Positions 37,673-47,077 of a DNA stretch of 64,000 bases are shown in pieces (positions within the stretch are counted from its first letter, which is position 1; each line of letters opens with the position of its first letter). The DNA is taken from assembly GCF_013337285.1 (NCBI RefSeq), contig NZ_SUPW01000004.1, positions 186,001 to 250,000 on the forward strand, read 5' to 3'. Source of the stretch: Agrobacterium tumefaciens (lineage in GTDB: Bacteria > Pseudomonadota > Alphaproteobacteria > Rhizobiales > Rhizobiaceae). The position numbers and the translations under genes are program-made. Below the pieces are notes generated by a model, which worked only from the letters and a program-made list of their open reading frames with translations, did not search any database and was not told where the DNA came from.

Positions 37673-38824
37673 TCACGCCTCTGCCAGTTGCCATTCCATT
37701 TCCGCCTCCGGATCGGTCTCCGGGGCGCGGGTGGCAGAGTATGTACGGAATTCTTCCCTGTCCATAAGTTGTGACAAAGCCCATGCGGCCATACCGCGCA
37801 CCTCCGGTGAGGGGTCTGTTTCGGCAAGCGCCTTACATTGTTTCACGAATTGCCGGTCGGCGGAGTTTCCCGCCGCGATCAGCACGTTGCGGATAAAACG
37901 GTTGCGGCCGATCCGTTTGACCGGAGAGCCGCTGAAAAAGCTGCGGAAGGCGGCATCGTCGAGGGTCAGCAGAAAGGAAATGGAAGGTTCCTTCAGGTCC
38001 TCGCGCGCCTGCAATTTCATCTCGGAGGCGCTCGCTGCAAACTTGTTCCACGGACAGGCGGCAAGGCAATCGTCGCAACCATAGATGCGGTTGCCGATCA
38101 TCGGCCGTAATTCGTGCGGAATGACGCCCTTATGCTCGATGGTGAGATAGGAGATGCAGCGGCGCGCATCGAGCTGATAGGGGGCGGGAAAAGCGGCCGT
38201 CGGACAGGCATCAAGACAGGCGCGACAGGAACCGCAATGATCCTTCTCCGCCTCATCAAGACAGAGCTCGGCGGTGGTGAACATGCTGCCGAGAAACAGC
38301 CAGGAACCATGTGTGCGGCTGACGAGGTTGGTGTGCTTGCCCTGCCAGCCAAGCCCTGCGGCGGCGGCAAGCGGTTTTTCCATCACCGGCGCGGTATCGA
38401 CAAAGACCTTCACATCCTCGCCGGTACGTGCCGCAAAACGGGTGGCGATTTCCTTCAGCCGTCCCTTGATAATGTCGTGATAATCGCGATTGCGGGCATA
38501 GACCGAAATGGCTGCCTTGTCCGGTTTCGAAAGTACGCCACGCGGGTCTTCCTCCGGGCCGTAATTCAATCCGAACATGACGATGGAGCGCACATCGCCC
38601 CATAGCGTTTTCGGCTGAGCCCGGCGGGCCTCCGTTTCCTCCATCCAGGCCATCGTGCCGTGGTAACCCTTGTCGAGAAACAACCTCAGCCGTTCCGGGG
38701 CCAGCGGAATGCTGTCCGGTGCGGTGATGCGGCAGAGATCAAAGCCAAGCGAAAGCGCTTCCTGGCGAACGAAATCCGTCAGTTTGCGGGCGCGTATTCG
38801 CTGCTTGTCGCTGGCAACGTCGAT
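37673..38824 (-). CDS. queG: Epoxyqueuosine reductase, apparent ATC start codon
   Basis: 383 residues. It reduces epoxyqueuosine to queuosine in tRNA with cobalamin and two 4Fe-4S clusters, seen as CGSCRACLDACPTAAFP and GCDDCLAACPWNKFA. Reading back in frame from the first ATG-like codons leaves the conserved N terminus (KLTDFVRQEALSLGFDLCRITAP) unexplained. Before the in-frame TAA there is no ATG, GTG or TTG; the nearest TTG (38683) removes 47 residues. An ATC at 38824 lies 7 bases after GGGAGA (38837-38832) and gives the usual family length (E. coli 379). A CTG lies 18 codons further in and is the main alternative. It is cotranscribed with the GST and SDR genes. Confidence 0.87.
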   Translation of the reverse strand: MDVASDKQRIRARKLTDFVRQEALSLGFDLCRITAPDSIPLAPERLRLFLDKGYHGTMAWMEETEARRAQPKTLWGDVRSIVMFGLNYGPEEDPRGVLSKPDKAAISVYARNRDYHDIIKGRLKEIATRFAARTGEDVKVFVDTAPVMEKPLAAAAGLGWQGKHTNLVSRTHGSWLFLGSMFTTAELCLDEAEKDHCGSCRACLDACPTAAFPAPYQLDARRCISYLTIEHKGVIPHELRPMIGNRIYGCDDCLAACPWNKFAASASEMKLQAREDLKEPSISFLLTLDDAAFRSFFSGSPVKRIGRNRFIRNVLIAAGNSADRQFVKQCKALAETDPSPEVRGMAAWALSQLMDREEFRTYSATRAPETDPEAEMEWQLAEA

Positions 38825-38902
38825 GGTCGTTTCTCCCGAGGGTTATTCTGCGACTTATATATGCTCAACGCAGGCCGCAGCAAATAACCGGGAAGGCGAG
38901 GC

Positions 38903-39595
38903 TTAAAAATCCAGGTCGGCGTAGTGCGAGGAGGGGGCAAGGCGCGGAATACGCTCGCTCAGGAACGGCCGGAACGATGGGCGGGATTTCAGCCGCTGGT
39001 ACCATTCCTTGGCGATGGGCGCTTCGAGCCAGTTGATCTCACCAAGATAGTCCAGCACCGAAACACCGGCTGCGGCGGCAAGGTCGGCATAGCTCAACCG
39101 GTCGCCGGCTAGCCATGTGCGCGAACCCGCCAGCCATTCCAGATATTTGATGTGCTGGCGGATATTGTTGCGGGCAGTGCGCAACAGCTTGGAATCCGGC
39201 GGCCCGCCACCCTGCGCGGTCGTCATCTGCAATTTATAAACTCGCTCCCGTACCAGCGGCCGGGTCACGTCATTTTCCATCTTCTGCAGAAACCACTCCG
39301 TCAGGCGGCGGATTTCCGCGCGCTGAAACGGGTCTTCTGCCAGAAGTCGCCTGTCGCGTTTCAAAACCCCATGCGTTTCATCAAGAAACTCGGCAAGCAC
39401 GTAAGGCCCGCTGAGGGAACGCATATTGTCATCCAGATAGACAGGCAGGGTGCCGGCCGGATTGAGCGCCAAAAACTCCCGCCGTCTTTCCCACGGCTGC
39501 TCTTCCACGAGATCGGTTTGGAACCCGTATTCTGCGAGGATCAGACGAACGAACCGGGATGCGGTCGACATCGGAGAATGATAGAGAGTTGGCAT
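38903..39595 (-). CDS. Glutathione S-transferase family protein
   Basis: 230 residues. A thioredoxin-like N-terminal domain (about 1-80; LYHSPMSTASRFVRLILAEYGF, NPAGTLPVYLDD with the cis-Pro, and SGPYVLAEFLDE) is followed by an all-helical C domain (about 90-215; WLAGDRLSYADLAAAAG carries the N-capping motif). It may use glutathione for detoxification or be a structural GST. It is first in a minus-strand unit with queG and the SDR gene. Confidence 0.88.
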   Translation of the reverse strand: MPTLYHSPMSTASRFVRLILAEYGFQTDLVEEQPWERRREFLALNPAGTLPVYLDDNMRSLSGPYVLAEFLDETHGVLKRDRRLLAEDPFQRAEIRRLTEWFLQKMENDVTRPLVRERVYKLQMTTAQGGGPPDSKLLRTARNNIRQHIKYLEWLAGSRTWLAGDRLSYADLAAAAGVSVLDYLGEINWLEAPIAKEWYQRLKSRPSFRPFLSERIPRLAPSSHYADLDF

Positions 39596-39753
39596 CGGTA
39601 CTCAATTTTTACAATTGGTTGTCATGATCGGCATTTGCCGGAAAACTTTTTCAGTTTCGCTTCATCAAGACGCTATAAGAGCTTGGCTACTTTAAAACAA
39701 GTTTAACGAAATTTCATTCCCTTCCCGCTTTCCCCTGAAAAAAAGGATACGTC

Positions 39754-40560
39754 ATGGGTGACCAATCGATCATCAGCGCGCTTCTGCTGGGCATTATCGA
39801 GGGTCTGACGGAGTTTATTCCCGTTTCCTCAACGGCGCATGTGCTGCTGGCCGGGCACTTCCTCGGCTTCAAATCACCCGGCAATACCTTTGCCGTCCTT
39901 ATTCAGCTCGGTGCGATCCTCGCGATCCTTCTTGTTTATTTTCAAAAGCTTGTATCGATCGCACTTGCCCTGCCGACCAGCGCCAAGGCGCGCCACTTCG
40001 TGCTGGCCGTCGCGCTTGCCTTCCTGCCGGCGGCGGTGATCGGCGCGTTGGCGCACGACTTCATCAAGACGGTGCTGTTCGAAACGCCGATGCTGATTTG
40101 CGTCGTCCTGATTATCGGCGGCGTCATATTGCTCGCTGTCGACCGCATGCCATTAAAACCGAAATATACCGACATCATGGATTATCCGCCGTCGCTTGCC
40201 TTCAAGATCGGCCTCTTCCAGTGCCTGGCAATGATCCCTGGCACCTCTCGCTCGGGCGCCACCATTGTCGGCTCGCTGCTGATGGGCACGGACAAGCGGT
40301 CCGCCGCCGAATTTTCGTTCTTCCTGGCGATGCCGACCATGCTTGGCGCTTTCACCCTCGATCTCTACAAGAACCGCGATGCGCTGAGCTTTGATGACGG
40401 CGCGCTGATCGCCGTCGGTTTCATCGCCGCTTTCGTCTCCGGCCTGTTCGTCGTGCGCTCGTTGCTGGACTACGTCTCGCGCCGGGGTTTTGCCGCCTTC
40501 GCCTGGTGGCGCATTGCTATCGGGTCGCTCGGCCTGATCGCGCTTCTGGTCTTCGGGTAA
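39754..40560 (+). CDS. uppP: Undecaprenyl-diphosphatase
   Basis: 268 residues, multi-pass inner membrane protein. The two active-site motifs of the BacA/UppP family are [14 protein letters not shown] (about residues 14-27) and [17 protein letters not shown] (about 160-176). It recycles undecaprenyl pyrophosphate to the monophosphate carrier for peptidoglycan and polysaccharide synthesis and contributes to bacitracin tolerance. AAAAAAGGAT precedes the ATG. A bidirectional terminator follows at 40589-40623. Confidence 0.96.
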   Translation: MGDQSIISALLLGIIEGLTEFIPVSSTAHVLLAGHFLGFKSPGNTFAVLIQLGAILAILLVYFQKLVSIALALPTSAKARHFVLAVALAFLPAAVIGALAHDFIKTVLFETPMLICVVLIIGGVILLAVDRMPLKPKYTDIMDYPPSLAFKIGLFQCLAMIPGTSRSGATIVGSLLMGTDKRSAAEFSFFLAMPTMLGAFTLDLYKNRDALSFDDGALIAVGFIAAFVSGLFVVRSLLDYVSRRGFAAFAWWRIAIGSLGLIALLVFG

Positions 40561-40588
40561 TCCACTCGCGGACCTGCGAACCAAAAAG

Positions 40589-40623
40589 AAAAAGCGCCCC
40601 GGGAAACCAGAGGCGCTTTTTTT
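40589..40623. terminator. Bidirectional intrinsic terminator after uppP
   Basis: AAAAAGCGCC / GGCGCTTTTT forms a 10-bp stem with a 13-base loop, followed by TTT on the plus strand. It separates uppP from the convergent small exported protein gene. Confidence 0.88.
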
Positions 40624-40641
40624 GAATCTTGTGAAAGCCGA

Positions 40642-40797
40642 TCAGTTGGTGCTGATCGAAGCCGTTGCGCAGGGGTCGACGCCGTAGGCGGGAGCGCAAC
40701 CGCTCTTGCCCGCTGCAACCGTTCCCGGCGCCATGAAAGAACCCGCCAGAACCACCAAAGCCGCACACGCAAAAAAGAGTGCGATAGATCTGCCCAT
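40642..40797 (-). CDS. Small exported protein of unknown function
   Basis: 51 residues from the ATG at 40797. The frame runs to 40836, but this ATG starts a clean signal peptide (GRSIALFFACAALVVLAGSF, cleavage near APGTVAA-G). The mature part is only about 25 residues with two Cys (SGCAPAYGVDPCATAS), likely disulphide-bonded in the periplasm. I do not recognise a family. It is convergent with uppP and shares its terminator. Confidence 0.62.
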   Translation of the reverse strand: MGRSIALFFACAALVVLAGSFMAPGTVAAGKSGCAPAYGVDPCATASISTN

Positions 40798-41145
40798 TTT
40801 ATGATTGCCTTTCAGACGTTCGTTCGCGCGGCTCATGCCGCCGTGTGTGAATTGAGGGTCCGGGATATGTTTGGAATGTGGCCAATATCAATAAAGCAGC
40901 TTGCTGAATACCGGGTTAATGCGAAGTCTTTTCCACAGTTGCGCTTGTGCCACGCTTACGTGTTGCGGCCGAAGGCCGTTAACTTTTACCCGGCTTTGCA
41001 AACCCGCCCCTGTCGATGCTGCACCTCCCCTTCAGTTGAGAGGGAAATGCACTCATAACGGTTTGGTTGCAATTCAATCGCGCAAAAAGAAAAAGCGGGA
41101 ATGGCTCCCGCTTCCGTTCAGAATGGCGATGCCTGAAGCGAAGTT
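40798..41145. other. 348-base spacer between a small exported protein gene and the NDUFA9-like gene
   Basis: It should hold the promoter of the 51-residue gene and, at its right end, the terminator of the NDUFA9-like gene. No ORF in it looks coding on either strand and no repeat or RNA motif is evident. Confidence 0.5.
41085..41113 (-). terminator. Intrinsic terminator for the NDUFA9-like gene
   Basis: On the minus strand AAGCGGGA-gccat-TCCCGCTT is a perfect 8-bp stem followed by TTTCTTTTT. It lies 33 bases after the stop at 41146. Confidence 0.82.
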
Positions 41146-42126
41146 TCAGGCGGCTTTTCCGGCGTTGGAGAACTGACCGTGTGTGCGGTACTGCACCATG
41201 TAAGAGGGCAGAACCGAAGCGACACGGACGGGGTTGATGCCGATGCCTTCCAGTGTCAGGCCGTTCTTTTCCGCCTCGCTGGAAACGACATTGTCCTTTT
41301 TCAGCATGGTCACCTGATCGGCCGTCAGCGGTGGCGTGATGAGCGGCACCATTGAAGCGATCTTGCCGATCGTCGAAGCGATGCCGAAAGGCAGATTGAC
41401 GAAAGGACGCTGACGGTAAGTTGCGGCAAGAACCGCCTCGAGACAGTCGCGGAACGTCATCACGTCCTGACCGCCGAGTTCATAGATAGCGCCGGGCTTC
41501 AGCTTGCCATCGACACTGCGGGCGACGGCTTCGGCGACATCCTCGACATAAACAGGCTGGAATTTGGTTTTTCCACCGCCGATCAGCGGCAGGAACGGCA
41601 GGCTGCGGGCCATCTTGGCGAATTTGTTGAAGAAATCGTCTTCCGGTCCGAAAATTATTGACGGGCGCAGGATCACGGCGCCGGGCAGAACGGAATGAAT
41701 GGCGGCCTCGGCGCGGCCCTTGGTGCGGCCGTAGCCGGTCTGCGAACCCGCATCCGCGCCGATCGCGGAGATATGCGTCAGCGTCGCACCGACATTGCGG
41801 GCGGCTTCGGCAATGGCTTTGGCGCCGAATTCCTGCACGGCGTCAAAGGTGTTGCGGCCGCTTTCAGTGAGGATGCCGACGCAATTGACCACATGGTCAG
41901 CGTCTTCGACGGCTTTGATGATGGAGTCGCGATAACGCAGGTTCGCCTGGGCAAAGGAAATCTGGCCAACATTGCCGAGTGGCTGCAGGAAACCGGCAAG
42001 ATCCGGGCGGCGCACGGCAACACGGATGCGATAACCGCGTCTCGCGAGCATTCTCACGACATGCCGCCCGACAAAACCCGAACCGCCGAAAACGGTGACG
42101 AGGGGTGGAAGGTTGGCCAAGGTCAT
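41146..42126 (-). CDS. Complex I NDUFA9 subunit family protein (atypical SDR)
   Basis: 326 residues from the ATG at 42126, though the frame is open to 42210. The N-terminal Rossmann motif VTVFGGSGFVGRHVVRML binds NADP(H), and the body matches the NDUFA9/39-kDa complex I family found in alphaproteobacteria (HISAIGADAGSQTGYGRTKGRAE, ILRPSIIFGPEDDFFNKFA, QPVYVEDVAEAV). It is thought to associate with respiratory complex I or quinone biosynthesis. It is monocistronic, with a terminator at 41085-41113. Confidence 0.9.
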   Translation of the reverse strand: MTLANLPPLVTVFGGSGFVGRHVVRMLARRGYRIRVAVRRPDLAGFLQPLGNVGQISFAQANLRYRDSIIKAVEDADHVVNCVGILTESGRNTFDAVQEFGAKAIAEAARNVGATLTHISAIGADAGSQTGYGRTKGRAEAAIHSVLPGAVILRPSIIFGPEDDFFNKFAKMARSLPFLPLIGGGKTKFQPVYVEDVAEAVARSVDGKLKPGAIYELGGQDVMTFRDCLEAVLAATYRQRPFVNLPFGIASTIGKIASMVPLITPPLTADQVTMLKKDNVVSSEAEKNGLTLEGIGINPVRVASVLPSYMVQYRTHGQFSNAGKAA

Positions 42127-42247
42127 GGGAGGCTCCTCAGAAGCTGTCGATAAAGTGTTTTTCAGTCTCTTAGCCCAAAGCCGCGCGCGCGTGAAGAGAC
42201 GTTCTCGCAAGCTGTGGCCAGGGTTCTGGAAATCGGATTGAAGTTCG

Positions 42248-42535
42248 TCAAATTCCTTCGACGATCATCATATCGGTATCGGCGACGTCCTGACGGATTT
42301 TGGCCGCCGCCTGATATTCGGGCGAGTTGTAGCAATCGATGGCGTGCTGCACCGAGGGGAACTCGATCACGACGTTGCGTCCGCGCGCCTTTCCTTCCAG
42401 TTCGGTCAAAGCGCCGCCCCTAGCCAGAAAATTGGCACCGAACCGCTCGAAAGCGGGCTTCGCCGTCGCGACATAGTCCTTGTAGCGCTCGCTATCGCGC
42501 ACATCGACGTGGGCGATCCAATATCCCTTAGCCAT
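42248..42535 (-). CDS. DUF1330 domain protein
   Basis: 95 residues. It has the dimeric ferredoxin-like pattern of DUF1330: KGYWIAHVDVRDSERYKDYV at the N terminus and GRNVVIEFPSVQHAIDCYNSPEYQAAAKIR in the middle. Its biochemical function is unknown. It lies 20 bases downstream of pyrF on the same strand, so it is probably the end of the histidine phosphatase-pyrF-DUF1330 operon. Confidence 0.9.
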   Translation of the reverse strand: MAKGYWIAHVDVRDSERYKDYVATAKPAFERFGANFLARGGALTELEGKARGRNVVIEFPSVQHAIDCYNSPEYQAAAKIRQDVADTDMMIVEGI

Positions 42536-42555
42536 TTCGTCTCCTCCGATGGTTT

Positions 42556-43263
42556 TTACTGATTTGCGGGAAAGCTGGCGCGCAGCATGTCGTCCAGAAT
42601 GGCGCGGGCCGCCGCCTTCGGGTCTTCCGCCCTGACGATGGGACGGGCGACGACCAGATGGCTCGAACCGGCTTTGATCGCATCGTAAGGCGTCATCACC
42701 CGCTTCTGATCACCGAGATCTGCACCCGCCGGGCGGATGCCGGGGGTAACGACGGCAAGATCGGGACCGAGAATTTCACGCACGGCGGTTGATTCCTCCG
42801 CCGAACAGACGATGCCGCCCATGCCCGCCTCGCGCGCCTGTTGCGCCCGGCGCAGCACCAGCGAACGGGCATCCGAGGCGTAACCGGCTTCCGCGAGATC
42901 ACTGTCGTCCATCGAGGTCAGCACGGTGACGCCGAGCAGGCAGAGGCCTGAGCCTTCGGCCGCCTTGACTGCGGCACGCATGGCCTTTGGATAGGCGTGC
43001 AAGGTCAGCATCGACATACCCATGCGGGCGATGTTCTCGACACCGGATGCGACGGTATTGTCGATGTCCAGCAGCTTCATGTCGAGAAAGACCTTCTTGC
43101 CGCTTTGAACAAGGTCACGCGCAAATTCGAGACCGCCTGCGAATACCAGCTGATAGCCGATCTTGTAGAACAGAACCTCGTCGCCGATTTTTGAGACGAT
43201 GTCTTCGGCCTGCTGCACAGTCGGAACATCCAGCCCGACGATGAGTTTTTCGCGCGCGGTCAT
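42556..43263 (-). CDS. pyrF: Orotidine 5'-phosphate decarboxylase
   Basis: 235 residues from the ATG at 43263. Upstream frame to 43410 overlaps the phosphatase gene and has no family similarity. It makes UMP, the last pyrimidine step. The active-site Asp-Lys-Asp array is in [14 protein letters not shown], and [21 protein letters not shown] and [14 protein letters not shown] are the C-terminal phosphate-binding signatures. It starts 4 bases after the phosphatase stop. Confidence 0.96.
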   Translation of the reverse strand: MTAREKLIVGLDVPTVQQAEDIVSKIGDEVLFYKIGYQLVFAGGLEFARDLVQSGKKVFLDMKLLDIDNTVASGVENIARMGMSMLTLHAYPKAMRAAVKAAEGSGLCLLGVTVLTSMDDSDLAEAGYASDARSLVLRRAQQAREAGMGGIVCSAEESTAVREILGPDLAVVTPGIRPAGADLGDQKRVMTPYDAIKAGSSHLVVARPIVRAEDPKAAARAILDDMLRASFPANQ

Positions 43264-43267
43264 TGTT

Positions 43268-43864
43268 TTATCCCTGCCATGTTTCCATTGCCGTCCAGTC
43301 GCATGGGGGGGACGCTGCTGCAAGTGAAAACTCGGCGATGGAAAAGCAGAAAAGATTGCCGCCGCCCGGCGGCTGGTCCTTGGCGCGGCTGATGCCGCGG
43401 CCTTCGACATGGCATTTCAAAAGCGTACCCACGCCGCCATGGCCAACAAAGGCGATAGGGTGTTGCGGGTCGTGCTGGTCGAGAACGGTTTTGACCGCGC
43501 CGACGATCCGCGCCTGCGCGTCGATCGCCCTTTCCCAACCGTGAAAGCTTTCGTCAGGATGGGCGAAGAACCAGTCCGCTGCCTTTTCAAATTCCGGCGG
43601 CGGCAGGAAGCCGGTGGCAGACCGGTCGTTCTCATGCATCGCTTCGATAATCTCTATCGCCGCACCGGAGGTTTCCGCGAGGATACGGGCGGTTTCGATA
43701 GCCTTGGTTTCGGCGCTGGAAACGATGTGCCGCAATGCCCGCGCCCAGGGCAGGCGACTTGCCTCCCGCGCCCGCTCGACACCCCTGTCCGAAAGTCCCC
43801 ACTCAGGAACAGGAACCGTCGGATCGATCTTGACCTGGGGATGGGTGATGTAGAGCGCATGCAT
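43268..43864 (-). CDS. Histidine phosphatase superfamily protein with altered RHG motif
   Basis: 198 residues. The fold follows phosphoglycerate mutase-like proteins: [39 protein letters not shown] and the second His in [14 protein letters not shown]. The N-terminal RHG is replaced by THP (YITHPQ, His8), so the first phosphate-binding Arg is absent. The usual SSxxxRAxxTA reads [11 protein letters not shown], with Lys in place of the second Arg. It is either a divergent phosphatase or inactive. It is the first gene before pyrF, likely cotranscribed. Confidence 0.82.
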   Translation of the reverse strand: MHALYITHPQVKIDPTVPVPEWGLSDRGVERAREASRLPWARALRHIVSSAETKAIETARILAETSGAAIEIIEAMHENDRSATGFLPPPEFEKAADWFFAHPDESFHGWERAIDAQARIVGAVKTVLDQHDPQHPIAFVGHGGVGTLLKCHVEGRGISRAKDQPPGGGNLFCFSIAEFSLAAASPPCDWTAMETWQG

Positions 43865-43960
43865 GGCAATCGGTCCTCAAGGGCAATGGAAAGGGCAAAC
43901 CAACACCCTAACCATCCGTCACGACCGGGAAATGACGGCCTTGTCCATTCTGCCGTGTGG

Positions 43961-44554
43961 TCAGGCCCGCGTATAGGTCCACAATTGTGCCGGCGGAATA
44001 TTGCGCACGATGAAATCAAAATGGCGGATGTGGTAAAGATGGGGCTGCGCGACGATCGGGGAAATCGGACCGTAGGATATCTGCATGACGGGGCGGCCGT
44101 GCGGTACGCGCTTCAGCAATTCGTCGAGAAGCTTGATGCGGGCGGCCATGGGGAAATTCAGCATCGGTACGGCGGAAATGACGCTGTCGAACATCTGGCC
44201 CTTGTGTTCGCCGAGCGTCGCATCGAGATCGAAAGCGTCGCCATTGACGAAGTTGACGCCGGGATAACTTCTGAGCAGCTGATTGTAGAAATCGGTCGAA
44301 TATTCGATGGCCGTCAGGCTTTCCGGCTTGATGCCGCGCGCCAGAATGGCCTTGGTGATGACACCCGTGCCCGGGCCGAGTTCGAGAACCGGCAGGCCGG
44401 AATGGGGATTGATGACACTCGCCATTTTTTTCGCCGTGATCGACGATGTCGGAACAATGGCGCCGACTTTTTTCGGCTGGCTGACCATGCCCTTGAAAAA
44501 GCGGATTTCTTCCTCAAATTTCTGCTCAAGGCGTTGCTTCAGGTTAAGTGCCAT
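43961..44554 (-). CDS. pmtA: Phosphatidylethanolamine N-methyltransferase PmtA
   Basis: 197 residues from the ATG at 44554, after GAGGGGAATT. It converts phosphatidylethanolamine to phosphatidylcholine by three SAM-dependent methylations, a trait of Agrobacterium and rhizobia tied to plant interaction. The SAM-binding motif I is VLELGPGTGVI (about 56-66). The N-terminal amphipathic, basic helix (NLKQRLEQKFEEEIRFFKGM) is the known membrane-binding element of the Agrobacterium enzyme. The sequence closely matches what I recall of that protein. It is monocistronic, upstream of the histidine phosphatase operon. Confidence 0.93.
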   Translation of the reverse strand: MALNLKQRLEQKFEEEIRFFKGMVSQPKKVGAIVPTSSITAKKMASVINPHSGLPVLELGPGTGVITKAILARGIKPESLTAIEYSTDFYNQLLRSYPGVNFVNGDAFDLDATLGEHKGQMFDSVISAVPMLNFPMAARIKLLDELLKRVPHGRPVMQISYGPISPIVAQPHLYHIRHFDFIVRNIPPAQLWTYTRA

Positions 44555-44690
44555 AATTCCCCTCGGATACATTTTTGGTCATTGTCAAAAAACGGTTACG
44601 TACTGTTGATCTCATTTGGCGCAAAAACAAGGCAAAATGTCGTAACTGGAAAAATTCGCTTATCGTTTGAAACACACGGTAGCCGAATCA

Positions 44691-44725
44691 AAAAACGCCG
44701 GGGAAGCGATCCACCGGCGTTTTTG
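44691..44725 (-). terminator. Intrinsic terminator after dnaN
   Basis: AAAAACGCCGG / CCGGCGTTTTT forms an 11-bp stem with a 13-base loop and poly-T on both sides. On the minus strand it lies 25 bases after the dnaN stop. Confidence 0.9.
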
Positions 44726-44749
44726 ATTGAATTGGCAAAAAACAGCCGT

Positions 44750-45868
44750 TTAAACGCGCATCGGCATCAGAACATAGAGTGCATCATCGCCGGCAGTGTC
44801 GCGAACGAGCGTCGGCGATCCGGCATCTGCCAGCAGAAAAATCGCATCCTCGCCGGAAAGCTGCGACGTGATGTCGAGGAGATATTTGGCATTGAAGCCG
44901 ATTTCCATCGAATCATTGTCGTAACCAACGGCCACTTCTTCGGTAGCACTTCCCGAGTCGGGATTGTTGACGGTTAACGTCAACTGCCCGTCTGTCAGCG
45001 CCAGCTTTACGGCGCGTCCGCGCTCGGAAGAAATCGTCGAGACGCGGTCGACGGCGCGTGCGAAGGTCTGGCAATCGACGCGCATTTCCTTGTCGTTGCC
45101 GGTCGGGATCACGCGCTGGTAATCCGGGAAGGTGCCGTCGATCAGCTTCGAGGTCAAAACCACCGAACCGATGGTCAGGCGGATCTTGGCGTCCGAGACC
45201 TCGACGGTGACTTCCAGTTCCGGATTGTCCATCAGCTTCTGCAATTCGCCAACGGTCTTGCGCGGAATGATGATGCCCGGCATGCCTTCGGAACCGGAAG
45301 GAGCATCCACATCGGCGCGCGCCAGACGGTGACCGTCCGTCGCGACAGCGCGCAGCTTCAGGTCGCCGCCGCTTTCGATGGTGTGGAAGAAGATGCCGTT
45401 CAGGTAATAACGCGTCTCTTCGGTCGAAATCGCAAATTGCGTCCGGTCGATCAGCATCTTCAGGTCGGTCGCCTTCAGTTTGAAGGTGTGGCTGAAGGTG
45501 CCGGCGGTCAAATCCGGGAAGTCGGTTTCCGGCAGGCATTGCAGCGAGAACTTCGAACGGCCGGAGGCAACCGTCATTGAAGAGCCGTCCGGGTTGGTCG
45601 CCAGAAGCACCTCGGAACCGTCAGGCAGCTTGCGCACGATTTCATAAAGCAGGTGCGCCGGCACGGTGGTGGCGCCCGCCTGTTCCACCATGGCTGGCGT
45701 CGCTTCGGTGATTTCGAGGTCAAGATCGGTCGCCTTCATGTCCAGATTGGCGCCGGATGCGCGCAAGAGGACGTTGGACAGGATCGGGATCGTGTTGCGA
45801 CGCTCAACAACCCGGTGCACGTGGTTCAGCGATTTAAGAAGGTTCGACCGCTCAAGAGTAATACGCAT
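44750..45868 (-). CDS. dnaN: DNA polymerase III beta sliding clamp
   Basis: 372 residues from the ATG at 45868. The open frame continues to 46003 without similarity, while MRITLERSNLLKSLNHVHRVVERRNTIPILSNVLL is the normal start. Three clamp domains are present, and the C-terminal MPMRV is the conserved hydrophobic pocket end. It tethers DNA polymerase III to DNA. It lies alone here rather than beside dnaA or recF, with its own terminator, as in other Rhizobiales. Confidence 0.97.
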   Translation of the reverse strand: MRITLERSNLLKSLNHVHRVVERRNTIPILSNVLLRASGANLDMKATDLDLEITEATPAMVEQAGATTVPAHLLYEIVRKLPDGSEVLLATNPDGSSMTVASGRSKFSLQCLPETDFPDLTAGTFSHTFKLKATDLKMLIDRTQFAISTEETRYYLNGIFFHTIESGGDLKLRAVATDGHRLARADVDAPSGSEGMPGIIIPRKTVGELQKLMDNPELEVTVEVSDAKIRLTIGSVVLTSKLIDGTFPDYQRVIPTGNDKEMRVDCQTFARAVDRVSTISSERGRAVKLALTDGQLTLTVNNPDSGSATEEVAVGYDNDSMEIGFNAKYLLDITSQLSGEDAIFLLADAGSPTLVRDTAGDDALYVLMPMRV

Positions 45869-46135
45869 GGACGCTACCGCTTTCAACCGTTGCGAACCGG
45901 CCACCGCCGGATCGGCAAGAAGAGTCTTGACCGGCAAAAAGCCGGATAATGTGGACGGGCAAAATGGCAGAGTTATTGCTGAAAATGCAAGAGCCGAGTG
46001 CATCTGCTTCCGCTCATTTTGCTGCTATACAGCATGATCCACAGGATGTGGCGGCCGATGGACCTTGTTCGGCGGTTTTCTATTGCCCATAAAGGGGGCA
46101 AAACCGGAGTGAACGGCCGGGATTGATCGGCCAGA

Positions 46136-47077
46136 ATGATTGGAAGCCGTGTGACGGAAGAAATATCGAACAGCGAAACCAGACAGGCAACAAAGGAATT
46201 CAGGATCGGTACGGCCACCATTCCGGCACGGCCGCTGGAGCCGGCGCTCTATCTCGTGGCCACCCCCATCGGCAATCTGGGCGATATCACCATCCGGGCG
46301 CTGGAAACGCTGGCCTCTGCCGATGTCCTCGCCTGCGAGGATACCCGCGTCACCCGTATCCTGCTTGAGCGTTACGGCATACGCAACCGCCCGTTCGCCT
46401 ATCATGAGCACAATGCGAACGAAGCGGGGCCGAAGCTCATTGCCGCGCTGGAGGCCGGAAAATCCGTGGCGCTGGTATCGGATGCCGGAACGCCGCTCGT
46501 TTCCGATCCCGGTTATCGTCTTGGTCAGCTGGCGCTTGAGGCCGGCCATCGCGTCGTGCCGGTGCCGGGCGCATCGGCGCCGCTTGCCGCCCTTGTTGGA
46601 TCAGGCATGCCGAGCGACGCCTTCCTGTTTGCGGGCTTTTTGCCGGTGAAGGATCGCGGCAAGCGCGACCGCTTTGCCGAACTTGCGAAAATTCCCGCCA
46701 CTTTGATCTTCTTTGAATCGCCACGCCGCATCAGCACCACCGTCAAGGTGGCGTCGGAAGTGCTCGGCCGCGACCGCCGCGCCGTGGTCTGCCGCGAACT
46801 GACCAAGACTTTCGAGGAATTCCGTCGCGGCACACTCGGCGAGCTTGCGGAATATTACGACGAGGACCGGGTGGTGAAGGGTGAGATTGTGCTGCTGATA
46901 GAGCCGCCCTCCTATGACGAAATTCCCGATATCGAGGATGTCGAGACGCTGCTGAAGGATCTGGTCGCAACCATGCCTGCCGCCAAAGCCGCGGGCGAGG
47001 CATCGAAACTGACCGGCTTGCCGCGCAAGGAGCTTTACCAGCGGCTGCTGGATATGAAGGGCAGGGATGGCGGCTGA
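46136..47077 (+). CDS. rsmI: 16S rRNA 2'-O-ribose C1402 methyltransferase
   Basis: 313 residues from the ATG at 46136 (a GTG at 46151 is an alternative). Signatures of RsmI are [57 protein letters not shown] and [16 protein letters not shown]. It methylates the ribosomal decoding centre at C1402. yraN begins before its stop (11-base overlap), the usual rsmI-yraN arrangement. Confidence 0.95.
   Translation: MIGSRVTEEISNSETRQATKEFRIGTATIPARPLEPALYLVATPIGNLGDITIRALETLASADVLACEDTRVTRILLERYGIRNRPFAYHEHNANEAGPKLIAALEAGKSVALVSDAGTPLVSDPGYRLGQLALEAGHRVVPVPGASAPLAALVGSGMPSDAFLFAGFLPVKDRGKRDRFAELAKIPATLIFFESPRRISTTVKVASEVLGRDRRAVVCRELTKTFEEFRRGTLGELAEYYDEDRVVKGEIVLLIEPPSYDEIPDIEDVETLLKDLVATMPAAKAAGEASKLTGLPRKELYQRLLDMKGRDGG

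Noticed and set aside
43409-44977. A 522-residue plus-strand frame across the histidine phosphatase, pmtA and the dnaN end
   Set aside because: It crosses three well-supported minus-strand genes and a terminator, so it is a shadow.
44750-45868. Possible replication origin near dnaN
   Set aside because: No dnaA gene, no cluster of DnaA boxes and no recF/gyrB neighbours; dnaN is separate from the origin in Rhizobiales.
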